This document shows, one piece after another, positions 9,157 to 19,389 of a stretch of 64,000 nucleotides of DNA. Position 1 is the stretch's first letter. Each line of letters opens with the position of its first letter. The position numbers and the translations under genes are program-made. The notes beneath the pieces were generated by a model. The model was given only the letters and a program-made list of their open reading frames with translations. It searched no databases and had not been told where the DNA came from. This DNA comes from Marinobacter sediminum (GTDB taxonomy: Bacteria; Pseudomonadota; Gammaproteobacteria; Pseudomonadales; Oleiphilaceae): positions 496,001 through 560,000 of the forward strand of contig NZ_JAEMQH010000001.1 of NCBI RefSeq assembly GCF_016820575.1, in the 5' to 3' direction.

Positions 9157-11148
9157 CTACCCTTTTGGCAGCAAATCGGCGGCTGCCAACTGATCACGAA
9201 TGTGATCCAGCGCTTCCGGGTTCGACAGCGCATCCCGATTGTCCGCTTTGGTTGAGCCGTTGATCAGGCGGGCCACCGCCAGTTCAACCTTCTTGCCGCT
9301 GCGGGTGTAGGGGATGTCAGCCACGTCGACAATGTGCTTGGGCACATGCCGCGGGCTGGCGCCTTCGCGAATGCGGGTGCGCAGCCGTTTCATCAGATCC
9401 TCTGTAAGACTCTGACCTTCGGCCGGTACGACCAGCAGGACGACTTCCACGTCGCCTTCGATCTGGCGGCCGACGACCAGGCTGTCTTTCACTTCCGCGA
9501 TGGTCTCAACCTGACGATAGATTTCCGCGGTACCGATACGGACACCGCCCGGGTTAAGAGTGGCGTCGGAGCGGCCATAAATGATCGCGCCGCCGTGCTC
9601 GGTAAATTCTATGAAATCGCCATGAGCCCAGACACCCGGGAAGGTTTCGAAGTAGGCGCCACGGTAGCGCGCGCCATCAGTGTCGTTCCAGAAGCTCACC
9701 GGCATGGAGGGCAGCGGCTGGCGACAGACCAGCTCGCCCCTGCCACCGGTAACAGGCTGGCCGTCGTCGCCGTAGGCAACCGCATCGACACCCAGGAACC
9801 GGCACTGAATTTCGCCTCGGCGCACCGACAGCAACGGTGTGGCACCCACGAAGCAGCCGCAAATGTCGGTGCCGCCGGCAATGGAGCCCAGCAGCACGCC
9901 GGGCGCGCCATCTTCATAAACCCAGTCGTAATCCTCCGGCAACAACGGTGAGCCGGTGGAGAACAGCACCCGCAGATCTTTTAAATCCAGATCCTGGGCC
10001 GGGGTCAGCTCGGCCTTACGGCAACCGGCCAGGAAGCGGGCGCTGGTACCAAAATGAGTGACTTTTTCAGTGGCCACGGTTTCCCACAGGGAATTCAGGC
10101 TGGGGTAGCCGGGTGAGCCATCGACCGTGATCACAGCCGCGCCGGTCATCAGCGCGGACGCCTGCCAGTTCCACATCATCCAGCCACAGGTGGTGAAATA
10201 CAGGAACCGGTCTTCCGGACCGACATCACCGTGCAGCATCAGCTCCTTGGCGTGGTTAACCAGCAAGCCGGCACTGCCATGGACGATGCACTTGGGCTGG
10301 CCGGTGGTGCCGGAGGAGTACAGGATATAGACCGGATGGTCCGGATCCAGAGGCGTAAACGACGGTGCCTGACCGGCGCCGGCGGCAATGGCCTGGTCCC
10401 AGGCGGTGACCAGCGGCCCTGAAATCGGTGCCTGGTCCGGCAACTGGGCCACGCTGACCACACATTTCAGGGAAGGCAGGCCAGCAATCAGTTCGGCGAA
10501 ATCGTCCTGGCGGGCGAACACCTTGCCGCCGTAACCATAGCCATTCACCGCAATCAGTGCCGACGGCTCAATCTGGCTGAAGCGGTCCAGGATGGCGCCC
10601 ACCCCAAAGTCAGGCGAGGCCGAGCTCCAGATGGCGCCCAGGCTGGTGGCGGCGAGCATGCCAACCATGGCCTCATAACCATTGGTGACCACGCCTGCCA
10701 CTCGATCGCCAGACTTAATGCCCTTCGACGTCAGGAAGGCTTCCAGCGCGCCAACATCGGCTTTCAGTTCGGCGTAGGTGCGGCGCAGCACAGGCCGGGT
10801 CTCGCAGTAGGCCACCACGGCTTCGTGATTGGCATGCTCACCATCCGCCAGCCGCAGCAGATTGCCGGCAAAGTTCAGCTTCATGCCCGGGAACCACTCA
10901 GCGCCCGGCATGTCACGCTTACCCAGCACCCGCTCAGCAGGCGTATCGTAGACTAGGCCGCAATATTCCCAGACCTTGGCCCAGAAGGTTTCCAGATCGT
11001 CGATCGACCACTGGTGCAGGGCGTGGTAATCGGCAAAGGGGCCATAACCCTGGCCTTCCAGCCAGGCGATAAACTCCCCCATGCGCGAATGCCGGAGCAT
11101 TGTCTCTGAAGGTGACCAGACGACCGGCGCTTGTTCTGTGTGACTCAT
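9157..11148 (-). CDS. Acetoacetyl-CoA synthetase
   Basis: A 663-residue acyl-adenylate-forming enzyme that activates acetoacetate to acetoacetyl-CoA with ATP. It has the adenylation P-loop (YSSGTTGQPK, near residue 270) and a C-terminal TRSGKKVE segment with the acyl-transfer lysine; overall length and the N-terminal WSPSETML-like start fit acetoacetate-CoA ligase rather than acetyl-CoA synthetase. The start at 11148 has a GGAGAG site. It is the last gene of dctPQM-bdhA-acs, 16 bp after the dehydrogenase, and completes the route from 3-hydroxybutyrate to the central thioester pool. Confidence 0.93.
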   Translation of the reverse strand: MSHTEQAPVVWSPSETMLRHSRMGEFIAWLEGQGYGPFADYHALHQWSIDDLETFWAKVWEYCGLVYDTPAERVLGKRDMPGAEWFPGMKLNFAGNLLRLADGEHANHEAVVAYCETRPVLRRTYAELKADVGALEAFLTSKGIKSGDRVAGVVTNGYEAMVGMLAATSLGAIWSSASPDFGVGAILDRFSQIEPSALIAVNGYGYGGKVFARQDDFAELIAGLPSLKCVVSVAQLPDQAPISGPLVTAWDQAIAAGAGQAPSFTPLDPDHPVYILYSSGTTGQPKCIVHGSAGLLVNHAKELMLHGDVGPEDRFLYFTTCGWMMWNWQASALMTGAAVITVDGSPGYPSLNSLWETVATEKVTHFGTSARFLAGCRKAELTPAQDLDLKDLRVLFSTGSPLLPEDYDWVYEDGAPGVLLGSIAGGTDICGCFVGATPLLSVRRGEIQCRFLGVDAVAYGDDGQPVTGGRGELVCRQPLPSMPVSFWNDTDGARYRGAYFETFPGVWAHGDFIEFTEHGGAIIYGRSDATLNPGGVRIGTAEIYRQVETIAEVKDSLVVGRQIEGDVEVVLLVVPAEGQSLTEDLMKRLRTRIREGASPRHVPKHIVDVADIPYTRSGKKVELAVARLINGSTKADNRDALSNPEALDHIRDQLAAADLLPKG

Positions 11149-11164
11149 CCGTCTCTCCTGTGTC

Positions 11165-11944
11165 TTATTGCATGTGCCAGCCATGGCTAACCACGATAGA
11201 TTGGCCGGTCAGCGCAGCTGATGGAAACGCCGCCAGGTGAACGGCCAGCTCAGCAACATCCTCCACGGTGGTGAACTCACCATCCACGGTGTTTTTCAGC
11301 ATCACCTTGCTGATGACGTCTTCCTCGGACATGCCCAGTTCTTTGGCCTGCTCGGGAATCTGTTTGTCGACCAGCGGGGTGCGGACAAAGCCCGGGCAAA
11401 TAATGTTGCTGCGCACGCCGTGCTCGGCGCCCTCTTTGGCCACGGCCCGGCACAGGCCCAGCATGCCGTGCTTGGCTGCAACGTACGGGGCCTTCAACGG
11501 CGAGGCTTCCAGGGAGTGCACCGAGCCCATGTACAGCATGGTGCCGCCACCGCTGGCGTACATCTCCTTGAGTGCAGCCCGGGTCACCAGGAAGGCGCCG
11601 TCGAGATGCACGTTCATCACCTTGCGCCAGTCGGCAAACGACAGCTTGTGCACAGCATCGATGTGCTGAATGCCGGCATTGGCCAGGGCGATGTCCAGCC
11701 CGCCCCATTTCTCAACAATAGCGGCCACACCGGCGTCTACGGCGTGCTCGTCGGTGACGTCCATGGCGAGGGCCATGGCGGTACCGCCGGCCTGCTCAAT
11801 GGCGTCGACCGCTTCCTGGGCACTTTCCAGGGTCAGGTCAGCAACCGCGACACGGGCACCTTCGCGGCCGTAGTGCTCGGCGATGGCCCGGCCGATGCCA
11901 CGACCGGCACCGGTAATCAGTGCAATCCGGTTTTCCAGACGCAT
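11165..11944 (-). CDS. bdhA: 3-Hydroxybutyrate dehydrogenase
   Basis: A 259-residue short-chain dehydrogenase: cofactor motif TGAGRGIG (residues 11-18), NAG (89-91), and the catalytic Ser141, Tyr154 and Lys158 (YVAAK). It oxidises (R)-3-hydroxybutyrate to acetoacetate with NAD+. The C-terminal GWHMQ-type ending is common in BdhA. The start at 11944 follows AAGGAG; the longer frame has no site. It lies 13 bp after dctM and directly before acetoacetyl-CoA synthetase, which strongly supports the specific call within a large family. Confidence 0.92.
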   Translation of the reverse strand: MRLENRIALITGAGRGIGRAIAEHYGREGARVAVADLTLESAQEAVDAIEQAGGTAMALAMDVTDEHAVDAGVAAIVEKWGGLDIALANAGIQHIDAVHKLSFADWRKVMNVHLDGAFLVTRAALKEMYASGGGTMLYMGSVHSLEASPLKAPYVAAKHGMLGLCRAVAKEGAEHGVRSNIICPGFVRTPLVDKQIPEQAKELGMSEEDVISKVMLKNTVDGEFTTVEDVAELAVHLAAFPSAALTGQSIVVSHGWHMQ

Positions 11945-11957
11945 TGGTAATTTCTCC

Positions 11958-13322
11958 TTAGTCATAAGCCACGCTTGGCAGCCAGGTCGCGATTTCAGGC
12001 ACGACGAATACGATAGCCAGACCAACCAGCTGAATAATAATGAACGGAACAACGCCCCGGTAAATATCGGTCACACTGATCTCCGGCGGCGCCACGCCCT
12101 TGATGTAGAAGAGGGCAAAACCGACCGGCGGGGTCAGGAACGACGTCTGCAGACACATCGCGAACAAGATGGTGAACCACACCAGATCAAAGCCAAGCTG
12201 CTGCACCACGGGTGCTACCAGGGGCAAAATGATCAGGGTGATTTCCACCCAATCCAGGAAGAAGCCGAGCAGAAAGACGCCGAACAGGATGGAAAGCACA
12301 ATGCCGTAGGGGCCGAATGGCAATCCCAGCAGGGCATCCTCGATGACCTGGTCACCGCCCAGTCCACGCAGCACCACAGAGAAGGCTGTTGCACCCAGGA
12401 AGATGGCAAAAATGAACGCAGCCGTGCGGGTTGTCTGCTGCATGGAGGAGCTCAGTACCTTCATGTTCAGTCGACCTGCCATCAAAGCCAGTATCAGGGC
12501 GCCCAGAGCACCAACACCGGATGCCTCCGTGGGCGTTGCTACCCCGGCAAAGATAGAGCCGAGCACGCCCAGAATCAGCGCAGCCGTTGGCACAACGGCT
12601 TTTGCCACTTCCCAGACAATACTCCAGGTCACTTTTTCCGTGCCCTCAGGCACCGGCGCCATGTGCGGCTGCAGCAGGGGACGAACCATGGCGTAGGTCA
12701 CGTACATGGCACCAAGCATGAGACCGGGGAAGAACGCGCCCATGAACAAATCGCCCACTGACGCTTCGGGAACCGCCAGGCGGTCGGCCATCAACACCAA
12801 CATGATGGAGGGCGGAATCAGAATTCCCAGGGTACCGGTGGCACAGGCGGTGCCCACGGCAAAGCCCTTGTCGTACTTGTGTTCCATCATCACCGGCAGT
12901 GACAGCATGCCCAGCAGCACCACGGACGCACCGATGATACCCGTAGTCGCTGCCAACAGTACGCCGATAACGATGACGGTAACGGCATAACCGCCGCGCA
13001 CAGCCCCAAACAGCTTGACCATGCTGTTCATCAGTCGCTCCGCGACTCCGGACTGGTCAAGCATGATGCCCATGAAGATAAACATGGGTAGAGCGACAAG
13101 GGTCTCGCTGTTGACAACCTTCCATATCCTCTCAGGCACAAGCCCCATGGAGGAGGAATAATCAAACCAGAGATTTGCACCAAAATTCTCGACGGCGACG
13201 ACACCGACGACTGTCCAGATAACCGCGGTGCCACCCAACACCCACGCAACTGGAAAACCGGTCATCAACAATGCCCCGAACGTCAGGAACATGCCGATCA
13301 CAAATAGGGTTTCAAGCTCCAT
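11958..13322 (-). CDS. dctM: TRAP transporter large permease, DctM type
   Basis: A 454-residue membrane protein with about 12 helices and the DctM signatures, for example [12 protein letters not shown] and a glycine-rich region near residues 125-175. It forms the sodium-coupled channel subunit of a tripartite TRAP importer in the inner membrane. Its ATG shares one base with the stop of dctQ (TGATG), so the two are translationally coupled. Genomic setting suggests 3-hydroxybutyrate or a related hydroxy acid as substrate; that is inference. Confidence 0.93.
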   Translation of the reverse strand: MELETLFVIGMFLTFGALLMTGFPVAWVLGGTAVIWTVVGVVAVENFGANLWFDYSSSMGLVPERIWKVVNSETLVALPMFIFMGIMLDQSGVAERLMNSMVKLFGAVRGGYAVTVIVIGVLLAATTGIIGASVVLLGMLSLPVMMEHKYDKGFAVGTACATGTLGILIPPSIMLVLMADRLAVPEASVGDLFMGAFFPGLMLGAMYVTYAMVRPLLQPHMAPVPEGTEKVTWSIVWEVAKAVVPTAALILGVLGSIFAGVATPTEASGVGALGALILALMAGRLNMKVLSSSMQQTTRTAAFIFAIFLGATAFSVVLRGLGGDQVIEDALLGLPFGPYGIVLSILFGVFLLGFFLDWVEITLIILPLVAPVVQQLGFDLVWFTILFAMCLQTSFLTPPVGFALFYIKGVAPPEISVTDIYRGVVPFIIIQLVGLAIVFVVPEIATWLPSVAYD

Positions 13323-13960
13323 CAGGACGCATCCTCTTTCTTATTGTCCCCGGATTCGATCCGGATTGGCTTTGGAAAACCGAACAGCAAAGCCGTTACT
13401 TTCAGCAGACGGGATAACGCAGCCAGAATCAGCAGAATAAAAGACACGGCCAGAATGCTCTTCAGAATCCAGCGGTAGGGAAGCCCTGCAGGAGCCTGGC
13501 TGGTCTCGCCCTGTTCCCAGGAACTGAAGGCGTAAGGAATCATTTCGTAAACTGCCAGCCCGAGAAACGGTAACAACAGCAATAACAAACCAAGCAGTTC
13601 AATCCAGGCCTGGCCTTTGAGCGACATGCGCTCATGAAGGACATCCACCCTGACATGATCATCGGTGACCAGGGTATAGCCCAGGCCCAATAGCCAGCCT
13701 GCGCCGGCCAAATGCCACTGCACTTCCTCCAAAGTGACCGACCCCTGGCCAAAGGCATAACGGCCCACCACCGCGTAGATGATCACGCCGGTAACCACGA
13801 CCCAGAGCCAGGAAGCACTCTTGCCTATTGCAGAAATCACACCATCCATAAACTGGCTGAGCGAAGTAGTCGGAAGCTCCGTGTGGTGATGAATATATTG
13901 ATCGGCGTCCGACACCGATACCTGCACATCGGGCGGTGAGCCTTTATCAGACACTGTCAT
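13322..13960 (-). CDS. dctQ: TRAP transporter small permease, DctQ type
   Basis: A 212-residue protein with four predicted membrane helices (about residues 45-65, 85-105, 125-150, 170-190), the size and topology of DctQ subunits. Both ends are hydrophilic, with a charged C-terminal tail. It sits between dctP and dctM, separated from dctP by 116 bp holding two strong hairpins. Confidence 0.9.
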   Translation of the reverse strand: MTVSDKGSPPDVQVSVSDADQYIHHHTELPTTSLSQFMDGVISAIGKSASWLWVVVTGVIIYAVVGRYAFGQGSVTLEEVQWHLAGAGWLLGLGYTLVTDDHVRVDVLHERMSLKGQAWIELLGLLLLLLPFLGLAVYEMIPYAFSSWEQGETSQAPAGLPYRWILKSILAVSFILLILAALSRLLKVTALLFGFPKPIRIESGDNKKEDAS

Positions 13961-13998
13961 ACAACAGTTCCTCGTTCAGAAAGCCTGCCGTGAAACAA

Positions 13999-14020
13999 GG
14001 ATGGCCCCGTAGGGCCATCC
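13999..14020. other. Intercistronic hairpin between dctP and dctQ (distal)
   Basis: Perfect 9-bp stem GGATGGCCC / GGGCCATCC with a four-base loop. There is no T-tract, so it is more likely an RNA-stabilising or partial-termination structure than a full terminator. Confidence 0.6.
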
Positions 14021-14032
14021 AGACTATATGCG

Positions 14033-14060
14033 AGAGCACCGGAATTGTGCCCGGTGCTCT
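14033..14060. other. Intercistronic hairpin between dctP and dctQ (proximal)
   Basis: Perfect 10-bp stem AGAGCACCGG / CCGGTGCTCT with an eight-base loop, 17 bp past the dctP stop. Together with the second hairpin it could protect dctP mRNA and keep the binding protein in excess over the permease subunits. Confidence 0.6.
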
Positions 14061-14076
14061 GGGTCAGCCCCGAACC

Positions 14077-15129
14077 TTAAAGGTCCGCTGGAACGTAGGC
14101 GCGGGTATCCCACACCTTGTAAGTTTCCATGAACTCCTGCTGACTTTCGTAAACGCGCTTGAAGTCAGCATCCTTGGACGCTTCTTCTTCAAGCACTTCA
14201 TTAGTCACGTCTCGCAGCTTGAGCAGAACGTCGCGGGGAATCTGGTCAGCCTGAACACCCTTGTCCTGGAATTCGGCCAGAACCTTACCGTTCTTGTACT
14301 CGCCTTCGGCCAGACCACGAGTGGTAGCCGCAGTACAGGATGCCTCAACCAGCGCCTTCTGGGCGGCGGTCGCTTTGTTCCACTCGTCCTTGTTGATCAG
14401 CATGTACTGGGCCGTGAACTGCTGGTGCCAACCCGGGAACAGGTTGTACTTGACGACCTGATTGAACCCGAGGATCTGGTCGATGGCAGGCATGGAGAAC
14501 TCAGTGGCATCAATGGTGCCTTTTTCCAGCGCCTGGTAAAGTTCGCCGCCGGGCATCATGGTGACGGAAGCGCCCAGCTTCTCGAGTACCTTGCCACCCA
14601 AACCGGCGAAGCGAATCTTCAAGCCTTTATAGTCTTCCAGCGTTTTAATGGGCTTGGAATACCAGCCTGCTGTTTCGGGTCCGATAATGCCGCACAGCTG
14701 TGCATGCACATTGAAACCTTTGTTGGCATAGGTTTCCTGCAGCATTTCATGACCGCCGCCGTAGTAATACCAGCCGGTGTAAGCCCAGGGCTTCATACCA
14801 AAGGGGACAGCAGCAAACAGGGGGATCGCAGGCACTTTACCCTGGTCGTAACCGATCCAGGTGTAACCAGCTGAAACCTTGCCGTCTGAAACCGATTGCA
14901 GAATATCGAAGGGAGGAACCAGCTTGCCTGGCTCGTATACGCGAACCTGGATGCTGCCGTCAGAAGCGGTGGTCAGATTATCGGCAACCCAGGCGGCCGG
15001 TGAACCAAGGCCGGGCAGGTTGGTGGCGAAGGCAACGGGCATCTTCCAGCGTAGATCGTCAGCTACCGCGGAACCCGTCGTCAGGGCAATAGCACCGGCG
15101 ATCCCGGTGATGGCCTTCAAAAGTTTCAT
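14077..15129 (-). CDS. dctP: TRAP transporter solute-binding protein, DctP type
   Basis: The 350-residue product begins with a signal peptide (MKLLKAITGIAGAIALTTGS, cleavage likely after AVA near residue 23) and continues as a periplasmic DctP-family binding protein. The segment near residue 145-170 (AGWYSKPIKTLEDYKGLKIR) is the usual ligand-binding core with the conserved arginine. Start at 15129 is fixed by the signal peptide and a GGAG site. First gene of the operon, 166 bp downstream of the predicted sigma-54 start site. Substrate inferred from bdhA and the synthetase to be 3-hydroxybutyrate. Confidence 0.93.
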   Translation of the reverse strand: MKLLKAITGIAGAIALTTGSAVADDLRWKMPVAFATNLPGLGSPAAWVADNLTTASDGSIQVRVYEPGKLVPPFDILQSVSDGKVSAGYTWIGYDQGKVPAIPLFAAVPFGMKPWAYTGWYYYGGGHEMLQETYANKGFNVHAQLCGIIGPETAGWYSKPIKTLEDYKGLKIRFAGLGGKVLEKLGASVTMMPGGELYQALEKGTIDATEFSMPAIDQILGFNQVVKYNLFPGWHQQFTAQYMLINKDEWNKATAAQKALVEASCTAATTRGLAEGEYKNGKVLAEFQDKGVQADQIPRDVLLKLRDVTNEVLEEEASKDADFKRVYESQQEFMETYKVWDTRAYVPADL

Positions 15130-15305
15130 TGGCAAGTCTCCTAGCATTGTTATTTTGGCTGGCCTGCCGGGTGCAACCCCAGACAGGCCTAGTCTGAGTA
15201 TAGTCAGACATCGCAGGAAACAGACGGACACGGGTATTTTGGGGGTCCAACGAAAGGCGTCAATCTTGTTTTCTGCGTTGTTCTGACGTCCTGCACGCCA
15301 GTCAC

Positions 15306-15321
15306 TGCAGACAACATGCCA
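15306..15321 (-). promoter_or_regulatory. Sigma-54 promoter of dctPQM-bdhA-acs
   Basis: On the minus strand the sequence TGGCATGTTGTCTGCA fits TGGCACG-N4-TTGCA with GG at -24 and GC at -12 in exact spacing. Transcription would start near 15295, leaving a leader of about 166 nt before dctP. The neighbouring enhancer-binding protein makes this assignment strong. Confidence 0.8.
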
Positions 15322-15371
15322 ATGGACAATTTGTTATTATTTTCAGTCAGTTAACGATTTATTGGCAGGAT

Positions 15372-15467
15372 TGTCCGGAACGATTTTGTCCGGAAAACCA
15401 GACATATTTAGACATCAGTCGTAAGGGTTTGTACGGATGTCAGGACATGTGTCCGGAAATCAGGACA
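15372..15467. promoter_or_regulatory. Three enhancer palindromes upstream of dctP
   Basis: Three 18-bp sites fit TGTCCGGA-N2-TCCGGACA: TGTCCGGAAAACCAGACA (15387-15404), TGTACGGATGTCAGGACA (15430-15447) and TGTCCGGAAATCAGGACA (15450-15467); an extra half site TGTCCGGA is at 15372-15379. They lie about 67-147 bp upstream of the -24 element, the usual distance for enhancer sites. The last overlaps the stop codon of the regulator gene. The same palindrome recurs three times before the hydrolase gene. Confidence 0.75.
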
Positions 15468-16908
15468 ATTTCGCCAGCTTCTCGTACAACACAGATCGGG
15501 AGATCCCCAGCAACTTGGCGGCGCGGGTACGGTTACCTCGGCTGGCCACCAGCGCCTCTTCGATAGCCTGGGCTTCGGCGTCGGCCAGGGTTTGGGCCAG
15601 CGGGCGCACCGGCTGCGGCGTCAGGGAAGAGATCGGCCGGGCGCTGCTGCGGGGCAGCACCTTGAACACCGCATCGGCGTCCAGTATTCCGCTTTCTTCG
15701 CCCATGGTCAGGGCGCGCTCCAGAACATTGCGCAGCTCCCGGATATTGCCCGGCCAGTCATAGCTGCCCAGGGCCGACACGCCGGCGTCGGTGATCTCGC
15801 CGCGAAGTTCAAGGCCTTCGCAGATCTCGCCTAATAATGCTTCGCACAACACGCCAAGATCGGCCAACCGGTCCCGCAGAGGCGGAATTGGTATTTCCAG
15901 CACATTGAGCCGGTAGTAGAGATCCGAACGGAAACTGCCCTCGGCAATCATCGCTTCCAGATTACGGCTGGTGGCCGCTATGACCCTTACATCCACCCGC
16001 TCGATCTTGTTTGAACCGAGGGGCTCGATCTCACCTTCCTGCAGCGCACGTAGCAGCTTGGCCTGCAGCGGCAGGGGCATGTCACCGACCTCATCCAGAA
16101 ACAGGGTGCCGCCATTGGCGAGCTGGAACTTGCCGTCCCGGGTGCGGCGGTCGGCCCCGGTGTAGGCGCCCGGCGCCACGCCAAAAAATTCCGCTTCCAA
16201 CAGATTATCCGGAATGGCGGCGACGTTAACCCCAACAAACGGCTTCTCGGCACGGGCCGATACCGTGTGAATGGCCTGGGCCAACACTTCCTTGCCGGTG
16301 CCGGTTTCACCCAGCAGCAGTACCGGCATTTCGCGGCCAGCCGCTAGACGGGCCCGACGCTTGACCTCCAGGGCCGCCGGACTGGCGCCAACAAAATCAC
16401 CCAGGCTGTAGCGGGTGCCACGTACTTTCTTGGCCAAGGCCTTGCGGGCCGCGGCCAGATCCTGATGCAGGCGCCGATACTTGGAAACCAGGGGGGTCAG
16501 GGGTTGCAGATCGTCATACAACACGAACGCCACGGCACCCACGATGCGGCCAGATTCGTCATAGTAGGGCAGCCGGGTCACCACCAGCTGCTGCTGGTTG
16601 TGCTCCATGATATCGAGCAGCAACGGCTTGCCCGACTCAACCACCTCCGGCATCCGGGTCTGCGGGATCAGCTGACGTACCGGCTTGCCAATGACCCGGG
16701 CTGGATCGCCCAGGCCGAGCAAATGTGAATAACTGCTGTTGATCCAGGTGATACGACTCTGACCATCCACCGCAATGGCACCGGCGCTGGCTTCCTCGAA
16801 CATCGGGAACAGCGCTTCGATCAGGTCACGGGTCAGTCCGTTTTTGTTCTTTTCAGAAAACAGCTCTGTCATGTACCGCGCACCATCACCGGCTTGAATG
16901 TCGTTCAT
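15460..16908 (-). CDS. Sigma-54 enhancer-binding regulator, HbcR-like
   Basis: A 482-residue activator: PAS domain (about residues 35-130), AAA+ domain with Walker A GETGTGKE (200-207) and sigma-54 contact loop GAYTGA (247-252; Tyr for the usual Phe), and a C-terminal Fis-type helix-turn-helix (NRTRAAKLLGISRSVLYEKL). There is no receiver domain, so it should sense a small molecule through PAS. In Pseudomonas the related regulator HbcR drives 3HB catabolism with RpoN. Start at 16908; longer frames are implausible. It lies between its two likely targets, each with a sigma-54 promoter and matching palindromes. Confidence 0.92.
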   Translation of the reverse strand: MNDIQAGDGARYMTELFSEKNKNGLTRDLIEALFPMFEEASAGAIAVDGQSRITWINSSYSHLLGLGDPARVIGKPVRQLIPQTRMPEVVESGKPLLLDIMEHNQQQLVVTRLPYYDESGRIVGAVAFVLYDDLQPLTPLVSKYRRLHQDLAAARKALAKKVRGTRYSLGDFVGASPAALEVKRRARLAAGREMPVLLLGETGTGKEVLAQAIHTVSARAEKPFVGVNVAAIPDNLLEAEFFGVAPGAYTGADRRTRDGKFQLANGGTLFLDEVGDMPLPLQAKLLRALQEGEIEPLGSNKIERVDVRVIAATSRNLEAMIAEGSFRSDLYYRLNVLEIPIPPLRDRLADLGVLCEALLGEICEGLELRGEITDAGVSALGSYDWPGNIRELRNVLERALTMGEESGILDADAVFKVLPRSSARPISSLTPQPVRPLAQTLADAEAQAIEEALVASRGNRTRAAKLLGISRSVLYEKLAKLS

Positions 16909-16982
16909 CGTAAAAACCCCAGCATCCGGTGGCCCGGATGCAGTCAGGAAGTATATGGGGCCCCTTCGGTGGGGGCAAACTG

Positions 16983-17010
16983 AGCCGCTCCGAATGCAGC
17001 CGGAGCGGCT
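16983..17010 (-). terminator. Probable terminator of the oligomer hydrolase gene
   Basis: Perfect 10-bp stem AGCCGCTCCG / CGGAGCGGCT with an eight-base loop, 10 bp after the hydrolase stop. The T-run on the minus strand is weak (CAGTTTG), so some read-through into the regulator gene is possible. Confidence 0.5.
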
Positions 17011-17020
17011 GAGCTCCGGT

Positions 17021-19126
17021 TTAGTCAGGGATCCGCAGCTGGTTGTCCACAAACAGAATGCGGTCGGCATCGGCCGGATTCGGATCAATGGCTGGCAAAT
17101 TCTGCGCAGATAGCGGCGTGCCGATGTCGCCACGGGGCTGGGTACGAACCACTTGGCTCGGCGGCAGGGGCTGGCGATGCTTCAGCTTTTCCCACACCAG
17201 ATCCAGGGCCTGGAAGTAGTAGTGGTGCAGCGGCACATAGCGGTCGGCGAGGCCGGGAAAGCCATTCAACACATCCAGATGGTGGGCGTTCAGGATCTCG
17301 TAGTAGCGCAGGTTGCTGAGGCGGCCCTCAACCTTCTGGTTCAGGCCCACGTAAGGCCGTGACGTGTGATTGATGGGCAGGATGGCATCGGCCCGGCCGG
17401 TCACGAACACCGCGGGTTTACGGCGCAGGTTGCCGGAGGCCCGGATCCGGGCAATGCCCTTGGCAATGGCACGGGCCTGTTCGTCGGCATCGCCATCGAG
17501 TTGACCGCCGGCCACAGCATCACGGCCTTCAGCGAGACTGCGCAGACACAGCAGGGCATCCAGACCGTAGTCCTGCTGGCTGGAGCTGGGTGAGGCGCTG
17601 GCCGCCAGATTGGTGGGTTGTCCCGCTGCGCCATCGTAAACCAGGTCCACCCCGGCGGTTGGCGGAATACCGTTACTGGCGGAGAACAGCGCAGCTTCGG
17701 TGGCCGGCGCCAGCGGTGTCACCGCACCGGCGACATCGGTCGCGGCCAGACTGAGATCACAGAGTCGGTCCTCAACCCCGGCCCGGGCGTAGGCATTGGC
17801 GTAGGTCATGGAAATTCCCTGGGCCACCGCGAGGCCAAAGTGCACCGGTGCCAACAGGTTTTGCTCCGGCTGAATGCCAAAGTCCTCGTTGAGAATCCGC
17901 AATGCATCGGTGGCGCGCTCGTCCAGGGTAGCGCCGGAGACCAAACCTTTGTTCGCCAGGGCATGACAGATGTTTTCGCCAATGCCCGGTGGGTTAAACA
18001 CGGCATTCAGGGGTGCGCTGTCGCGGACCGCCGGTGCCTGGTTGGCACAACCCTGGTAGACCGCCAGTGCGGTGGTGTAGTCCAGCAGGCTGCGGCTGTG
18101 TTCGGTGATTACCGGTCCGTCGCCCTGGCGAATGGTAAAGCGCCGATCTACCCGCGGGTTCACGTTCGGCTCGGACACCGCAATGCCGTCGATCAGGCCC
18201 CACCAGTCCTGCTCGGCAGCGCGCACCGAGGCACCGCCGCCGTTGGAGACACTGGAGGCAATCACCAGGGTGTTCCTCGGTTTGAGGGTAATCAGGGTTT
18301 TGCCGTTACGCAGCGGGCGGCCAAATTTTTCATTCAGCACGTAGAAGCCGAAGCGGATGGACTGAAGTACATGGCGACCCCAGCGCGCTTCCGGGTTGGC
18401 TTTGGAGTGAGCGTGTTTGAATGCCATCCGGTCGGGCCAGACGGCGCTGAAATCTGCTCTTGCCGTATCAGACAGGTCGGCCCGGAACTGCACCGGCTGT
18501 CCGGACTCGGTCAGGGTGCCATTTAATTGCTGGGCGGCGTTGGTCTCCAGGTTATGGGAACCGGTGCCGGTGCCCTTATCGGTGTAGACCACGGCACAGC
18601 CCTTTTTCAGGCCCCACTCACCGGCGGTGCCAATGGCGCCATAGATACCCCTGGACCCGGACGAGGGAGCGGTGATCATGCAGGCATTGCGCGGATCAAA
18701 ACTGGCCGGTACCTGAACCATCACGGTCACGGGCACATTGCTGCCGCGGACGTTTATGAAGGCACGGTATTCATCGCCGGCAATCAGCCCCTCACCATCG
18801 GCATCGACACCGGGACCGAAGAACACGCCGTAGCCACCGCCAGGCGCGGTATCCACCAGGGCCCGGTAGTTGTTGTAAATGGCCAATCGGCGCAGCTCCG
18901 CCGGTGTCGGTGCTAGCGGATCATCGAATGCCGGCGCGGGCCCGGCCAGCCCGGATGCGCCGAGACCGGCGGTGAGCAGGTCGTCGGTGACGCCATCGAA
19001 AGAGGTCTGTTCAACGTCACCCTGAATAAATCCGGGCAAGGTGTTGAACGGGAAGTAACCTTTGGCCCAGGCACTAGAGGCAAACACGGAGGCACCGAGC
19101 ACGATGCCCAGTAGGATTCGTTTCAT
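17021..19126 (-). CDS. D-(-)-3-hydroxybutyrate oligomer hydrolase
   Basis: A 701-residue protein matching the 3HB-oligomer hydrolase family (EC 3.1.1.22), which cuts soluble oligomers from poly-3-hydroxybutyrate breakdown into monomers. A Sec signal peptide ([21 protein letters not shown]) places it in the periplasm or outside. The nucleophile is probably in [11 protein letters not shown], around residue 290 (a serine motif in the place of GxSxG). The start at 19126 is fixed by the signal peptide. It has its own sigma-54 promoter and enhancer palindromes and supplies substrate for the TRAP-BdhA route next door. Confidence 0.93.
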   Translation of the reverse strand: MKRILLGIVLGASVFASSAWAKGYFPFNTLPGFIQGDVEQTSFDGVTDDLLTAGLGASGLAGPAPAFDDPLAPTPAELRRLAIYNNYRALVDTAPGGGYGVFFGPGVDADGEGLIAGDEYRAFINVRGSNVPVTVMVQVPASFDPRNACMITAPSSGSRGIYGAIGTAGEWGLKKGCAVVYTDKGTGTGSHNLETNAAQQLNGTLTESGQPVQFRADLSDTARADFSAVWPDRMAFKHAHSKANPEARWGRHVLQSIRFGFYVLNEKFGRPLRNGKTLITLKPRNTLVIASSVSNGGGASVRAAEQDWWGLIDGIAVSEPNVNPRVDRRFTIRQGDGPVITEHSRSLLDYTTALAVYQGCANQAPAVRDSAPLNAVFNPPGIGENICHALANKGLVSGATLDERATDALRILNEDFGIQPEQNLLAPVHFGLAVAQGISMTYANAYARAGVEDRLCDLSLAATDVAGAVTPLAPATEAALFSASNGIPPTAGVDLVYDGAAGQPTNLAASASPSSSQQDYGLDALLCLRSLAEGRDAVAGGQLDGDADEQARAIAKGIARIRASGNLRRKPAVFVTGRADAILPINHTSRPYVGLNQKVEGRLSNLRYYEILNAHHLDVLNGFPGLADRYVPLHHYYFQALDLVWEKLKHRQPLPPSQVVRTQPRGDIGTPLSAQNLPAIDPNPADADRILFVDNQLRIPD

Positions 19127-19193
19127 TGTCGTTCCTTGTTTGTTGTTGTTAACGAACGGGTCATGCCCGTGGGCTCCAGCCCAACCAGGGTTA

Positions 19194-19209
19194 TGCGTAT
19201 CCTGTGCCA
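19194..19209 (-). promoter_or_regulatory. Sigma-54 promoter of the 3HB-oligomer hydrolase gene
   Basis: Minus-strand TGGCACAGGATACGCA fits TGGCACG-N4-TTGCA with GG and GC at the right spacing. The start site would be near 19183, about 57 nt before the hydrolase ATG. Confidence 0.75.
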
Positions 19210-19281
19210 ACCGCCCAACTCGCTGTTTTTAAGTAATAAATTCAAAACAGCTTTGAATTCGGGCCGAAAAAAGGTGAAAAC

Positions 19282-19389
19282 AATCCGGAAATCCGGACAA
19301 CTACAGACCGACCGGGGCTCACCAAAGCCCCGGATAGAGGCGCAGGACGGCCTGTCCGCCATTCCGGACACCGTCTGGAGAATCGGACA
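19282..19389. promoter_or_regulatory. Three enhancer palindromes upstream of the hydrolase gene
   Basis: AATCCGGAAATCCGGACA (19282-19299), TGTCCGCCATTCCGGACA (19353-19370) and CGTCTGGAGAATCGGACA (19372-19389) match the same 18-bp palindrome seen before dctP. They lie about 74-181 bp upstream of the -24 element. The last two abut. They could also affect the divergent esterase-like gene at 19487. Confidence 0.7.
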
